Below are positions 60,653 to 64,000 of a stretch of 64,000 nucleotides of DNA, piece by piece. Where the stretch lies: assembly GCA_023442465.1 (NCBI GenBank), contig JAEZZQ010000048.1, positions 62,001-126,000 on the forward strand. The letters run 5' to 3'. The notes below the pieces were generated by a model. The model did no database searches, had not been told where the DNA came from, and saw nothing but the letters and a program-made list of their open reading frames with translations. Both the position numbers and the translations under genes were made by a program. Each line of letters begins with the position of its first letter. Position 1 is the stretch's first letter. The DNA comes from Bacillota bacterium (GTDB lineage: Bacteria; Bacillota; Clostridia; Lachnospirales; Lachnospiraceae).

Positions 60653-62965
60653 TTATTTCTGTTCGTCTATTTTATTTTGCAGTTCCCCGGCAAAATTACC
60701 GTTCTTGGCGGAATCGCCATTCTTTACAAACTCTCCGGACGCATTGGAGAAACGTCCTACCGGACCTCCATAAGCAGGTGCCTCTTTTTCCGGCTCCCTC
60801 TCATTCTCCTCTTTCGTCTTCTTCGCTTCGAATTCCGGCGATAAGACCATGCTATCTTTTTTTATGATAACTTTTCCGTCTTCTGTTTCAAAATCCTTGA
60901 TTCCTGATTCTGAAGCTTTCGGCTCCTCTTCAGAGCCCTTCGACTCCGCTTCCGCTTTTTTCACTTTATTTTCAGAGCTTTTTACTTCGGATTCTCCCTC
61001 CGCTTTTTCCTCGGGCTCAGGAAGCCCTTTCTCCGCGCGGTATATCTTCATGAATTCCTTACCGGTAATGGTTTCTTTTTCTATCAGGTATGCGGCAATT
61101 TTATCCATGAGCTCTCTGTTCTCGCCAAGAAGCTGTTTCGCTTCCGCATAGCATTCCTTTAACAGCTCCTTTACCTCGGTGTCCACATCCGCCGCCGTCA
61201 CATCGCTGCAAGTCAGTCTGGCGCCTCCATCCAGATATTCGCTCTCTACCGTGGCAAGGCCCATAAGCCCGAACTTCTCGCTCATTCCAAATCTGGTTAC
61301 CATGTTTCTGGCAATGTTTGTCGCCTTCTCAATGTCGTTGGCAGCTCCGGTGGTTACCGTATCGAATATGATTTCCTCCGCTGCGCGTCCGCCCAGATAA
61401 CCCACCAGCATATCGTGCAGCTCCGCCTTCGTATTGAGGAACTTCTCCTCCTCCGGCACCTGCATCACGTAGCCGAGGGCACCCATGGTCCTCGGTACTA
61501 TTGTAATCTTCTGCACCGGCTCCGAATTCTTCTGCAAAGCGCTTAAAAGTGCATGACCCACCTCGTGGTAGGAAACAATCTTGCGCTCTTCTTTGCTCAT
61601 GATGCGGTCTTTCTTCTCTTTTCCTACGAGCACCTGCTCTACCGCTTCGAACAAGTCATGCTGGCACACATAATTGCGCCCTTTTTGTACGGCATTAATC
61701 GCCGCTTCATTTATCATGTTGGCCAGATCGGCACCCACCGCGCCGCTGGTTGCAAGCGCTATGGCATCCAGATCCACGCTGTCATCCATCAGAACATCCT
61801 TCGCATGTACCTTCAATATTTCAATTCGCCCCTTAAGGTCGGGTTTATCTACAATGATTCTTCTGTCGAAGCGTCCCGGCCGCAGCAGCGCCTTATCCAG
61901 AATCTCCGGTCTATTGGTCGCTCCAAGAATGAGAATACCTTTCGAAGTATCGAAACCGTCCATCTCGGACAATAGCTGGTTCAACGTCTGTTCCCGTTCT
62001 TCATTGCCTCCGCCGTATTTGGAATCACGGCTTCTTCCTATAGCATCGATTTCATCTATGAATATAATACAAGGAGCGTTCTTCGTCGCTTCCTTAAATA
62101 AGTCTCTTACCCTGGAAGCACCCACGCCTACGTATAGCTCGATAAAGTCGGAGCCGGCCAATGAAAAGAAGGGCACATGCGCTTCGCCCGCCACCGCCTT
62201 GGCCAACAAGGTCTTACCGGTTCCAGGAGGGCCTACCAAAAGTGCTCCCTTAGGAAGCTTAGCTCCTATCTTGGAATATTTTCCCGGATTATGCAGGAAA
62301 TCTACTACCTCTTGCAGGGATTCTTTCGCTTCGTCCTCACCTGCCACATCTTTAAAGGTAACCCCTGTTTCCTTCTGCACGTATACCTTGGCATTGCTCT
62401 TACCCACTCCCATGGGACCGCCGCCGCCCTTGGACATCCTGCGGAAGATAAAGCTAAGAAGCACCCACATAAGAAGGATAGGGAACACATAGGTCAAAAG
62501 GATGGAAAGCAGCATCCCGGAACCGTCCGGCACCTTCTTGTTCACATCTACATTATGTTCGATCAGACGGGCCGTCAGGGTATCGTTGTCCTCCATGATT
62601 CCCGTATAATAAGTAATCACCGGCATTCCGTATATATTCGTAGAGGCCTCTCCCGTATCCTTGGGGTAAATGGTGATCTGGTCGGTCTCCACCACTACGC
62701 TTTCCACTTCGCCGTCCTCGACCATCTTAATGAATTCGTTATAGGTAATCTCCTTCTCCGTGCCGCCGGTCATCGCCTTCATGAAATAACTCATGCACAG
62801 CAAAGTGATGAGCGCTGCGATGAGCAACAGGAAAATGCTCTGTCTCTTAGGGTTGTCGCCGTTTCCGCCGGGCCCTCTGTTACCATTATTATTATTTTTA
62901 TTACCGCCGCGATTGCCGTTGTTAAATCCACCGTCATCGTATTGGTTCAGATTGTTATCTTCCAT
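60653..62965 (-). CDS. ftsH: ATP-dependent zinc metalloprotease FtsH
   Basis: 770 residues. Order: an Asn/Gly-rich cytoplasmic tail (about 1-40), first helix (about 44-62), external domain, second helix (about 145-165), AAA+ module with Walker A GPPGTGKT (245-252), Walker B IIFIDEIDAIG and SRH (GATNRPEILDKALLRPGRFDRR), then the protease with zinc site H467-E468-V-G-H471. It degrades membrane and regulatory proteins. It is about 100 residues longer than most family members because of a Lys/Glu/Ser-rich C-terminal tail (about 660-770). The start ATG at 62965 follows AGGAG; a longer frame upstream lies in the promoter. Confidence 0.96.
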   Translation of the reverse strand: MEDNNLNQYDDGGFNNGNRGGNKNNNNGNRGPGGNGDNPKRQSIFLLLIAALITLLCMSYFMKAMTGGTEKEITYNEFIKMVEDGEVESVVVETDQITIYPKDTGEASTNIYGMPVITYYTGIMEDNDTLTARLIEHNVDVNKKVPDGSGMLLSILLTYVFPILLMWVLLSFIFRRMSKGGGGPMGVGKSNAKVYVQKETGVTFKDVAGEDEAKESLQEVVDFLHNPGKYSKIGAKLPKGALLVGPPGTGKTLLAKAVAGEAHVPFFSLAGSDFIELYVGVGASRVRDLFKEATKNAPCIIFIDEIDAIGRSRDSKYGGGNEEREQTLNQLLSEMDGFDTSKGILILGATNRPEILDKALLRPGRFDRRIIVDKPDLKGRIEILKVHAKDVLMDDSVDLDAIALATSGAVGADLANMINEAAINAVQKGRNYVCQHDLFEAVEQVLVGKEKKDRIMSKEERKIVSYHEVGHALLSALQKNSEPVQKITIVPRTMGALGYVMQVPEEEKFLNTKAELHDMLVGYLGGRAAEEIIFDTVTTGAANDIEKATNIARNMVTRFGMSEKFGLMGLATVESEYLDGGARLTCSDVTAADVDTEVKELLKECYAEAKQLLGENRELMDKIAAYLIEKETITGKEFMKIYRAEKGLPEPEEKAEGESEVKSSENKVKKAEAESKGSEEEPKASESGIKDFETEDGKVIIKKDSMVLSPEFEAKKTKEENEREPEKEAPAYGGPVGRFSNASGEFVKNGDSAKNGNFAGELQNKIDEQK

Positions 62966-62998
62966 TCCTGCTCCTATTCGTAAATCGTCGTTTCTTCC

Positions 62999-63027
62999 AT
63001 TATAGAGACTGATATTCGATAAATCAA
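62999..63027 (-). promoter_or_regulatory. ftsH promoter
   Basis: Read leftward: TTGATT (63022-63027), 17 bp, TATAAT (62999-63004), about 33 bp before the start codon. No CtsR or CIRCE site is seen. Confidence 0.8.
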
Positions 63028-63115
63028 TAATATAATTATGAAAATATTTTACCATGTATAAAAGATTTCTAAATTTTTTTGATAGAAACAGTAGATTTTT
63101 GGTGACTACCCATTG

Positions 63116-63163
63116 TATAATACATTACTTAGGGAACTAAACAACGAGCTTCCTAAGTAATGT
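63116..63163 (+). promoter_or_regulatory. pyrG -10 element and leader hairpin
   Basis: TATAAT (63116-63121), no clear -35 box. Right after it, ACATTACTTAGG (63122-63133) and CCTAAGTAATGT (63152-63163) form a 12-bp perfect stem with an 18-nt loop, followed by TTT. The stem overlaps the expected transcription start, so it may be a leader attenuator or 5' stabilising hairpin. The remaining 87 bp to pyrG show only its ribosome site. Confidence 0.55.
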
Positions 63164-63250
63164 TTTATGCCATTCGGCAAGATAAAATGATATCTGTTCA
63201 CTCTTAAACTAATGTCTATATGCATATATGCAATCGCTGAGGAGGTAATA

Positions 63251-64000
63251 ATGCCTGTAAAATACGTATTCGTAACAGGCGGCGTCGTTTCTGGCCTGGG
63301 AAAAGGAATTACAGCCGCATCTTTAGGAAGACTTTTAAAAGCGCGTGGTTACAAAGTGACCATGCAGAAGTTTGACCCCTACATCAATATCGACCCCGGA
63401 ACTATGAATCCCATCCAACACGGGGAGGTCTTCGTTACCGACGACGGAACGGAGACAGACTTAGACCTCGGACATTACGAGAGGTTCATCGACGAAAATC
63501 TGGATAAGAACTCCAACGTTACCACCGGCAAGATTTACTGGTCTGTCCTTCAAAAGGAGAGACGAGGCGACTACGGCGGCGGTACGGTTCAAGTAATCCC
63601 CCATATAACCAACGAGATCAAAAGCCGCTTTTACCGTAACTTCAGCGATCAGGAAATGAGGATAGCCATCATTGAGGTAGGCGGAACCGTGGGTGATATC
63701 GAAAGCCAGCCTTTTTTAGAATCCATCCGGCAGTTCCAGCATGAGGTAGGACGGGAAAACGCTATTCTGATTCATGTTACCCTGATTCCTTATCTGAGAG
63801 CTTCACAGGAAATGAAGACCAAGCCCACACAAGCCAGCGTAAAAGAACTTCAGGGAATGGGAATCCGGCCCGACATTATCGTATGCCGCAGCGAGCATCC
63901 GCTGGATCAGGGCATCAAAGATAAGATTGCGCTGTTCTGCAACGTGTCCAACAATCGGGTGCTGCAGAATCTGGATGTAGAATACCTCTACGAAGCGCCC
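63251..64000 (+). CDS. pyrG: CTP synthase, N-terminal part (partial)
   Basis: The first 250 codons are in the window; the gene runs off the right edge. The synthetase domain is clear: KYVFVTGGVVSGLGKGITAAS (P-loop-like), KFDPYINIDPGTMNP, HGEVFVTDDGTETDLDLGHYERF and EVGGTVGDIES. It aminates UTP to CTP. The missing part would include the glutamine amidotransferase domain. GGAGG precedes the ATG by 5 nt. Divergent from ftsH. Confidence 0.97.
   Translation, partial: MPVKYVFVTGGVVSGLGKGITAASLGRLLKARGYKVTMQKFDPYINIDPGTMNPIQHGEVFVTDDGTETDLDLGHYERFIDENLDKNSNVTTGKIYWSVLQKERRGDYGGGTVQVIPHITNEIKSRFYRNFSDQEMRIAIIEVGGTVGDIESQPFLESIRQFQHEVGRENAILIHVTLIPYLRASQEMKTKPTQASVKELQGMGIRPDIIVCRSEHPLDQGIKDKIALFCNVSNNRVLQNLDVEYLYEAP

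Noticed and set aside
1..64000. tRNA, rRNA, CRISPR arrays, T-box or other classic riboswitches
   Set aside because: No T-arm GGTTCGAATCC-type motif, no regularly spaced direct repeats and no T-box GGTGG/terminator pattern was found on either strand by eye. A covariance-model scan (Infernal/Rfam) would be decisive.

Overview
The window looks like chromosomal DNA of an anaerobic, carbohydrate-fermenting Firmicute, most likely a Lachnospiraceae (Clostridium cluster XIVa) member. The support is the moderate G+C, strong AGGAGG ribosome binding sites, the uvrC-hprK-murB-rapZ-whiA-crh cluster, CIRCE and Gram-positive LexA boxes, YesM/YesN-type two-component genes and a large plant-polysaccharide locus. 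No RNA gene, CRISPR array, prophage or intact insertion sequence was seen.

Layout. Positions 1-1622: end of a glycerol-3-phosphate-oxidase-like flavoprotein operon (minus). 1787-3048: an AEC-type carrier flanked by inverted copies of a roughly 48-bp repeat. 3139-4617: a chemoreceptor. 4722-10966: lgt, then a two-component system with a MacB/FtsX-type ABC transporter; lgt and the response regulator share a homologous promoter and leader. 11057-11652: CIRCE-controlled small heat-shock protein. 11752-15384: small membrane proteins, a MarR remnant and two surface proteins. 15561-17229: LexA-controlled Y-family polymerase with a YolD-like partner.

17254-30209 is an arabinan/arabinoside utilisation locus: sugar ABC transporter (binding lipoprotein and two permeases, no dedicated ATPase), two GH51 enzymes, two GH43 enzymes (one a lipoprotein), a GH127 beta-L-arabinofuranosidase and an ArsR-type regulator. 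The model is that the lipoprotein GH43 cuts arabinan outside, the ABC system imports oligosaccharides, and the cytoplasmic GH43, GH51 and GH127 enzymes release arabinose.

30264-39531 holds a second chemoreceptor, a HAD phosphatase, a YesM/YesN-like sensor-regulator pair and an AfuABC/FbpABC-type transporter. 39679-41335 is a two-gene SufB-SufC system. 41428-45812 is a trehalose locus (treR, treP, treA) with two identical palindromic operators; between treP and treA lies a 271-bp nested inverted-repeat element whose arms include a perfect 32-bp match. 45906-50940 has an ABC exporter with an XRE regulator, a decayed flavodoxin-like gene, an acetyltransferase and a cyclophilin. 51505-63163 carries housekeeping genes (fba, lipid kinase, crh, whiA, rapZ, murB, glucokinase, hprK, uvrC, ftsH), and pyrG starts at 63251 and runs off the end.

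The most unusual items are the giant hairpin inside the tre operon, two families of short structured dispersed repeats (one supplies the last codons of a chemoreceptor), the duplicated promoter-leader shared by lgt and a two-component operon, and a Crh-like protein with glutamate where HPr has its catalytic histidine.
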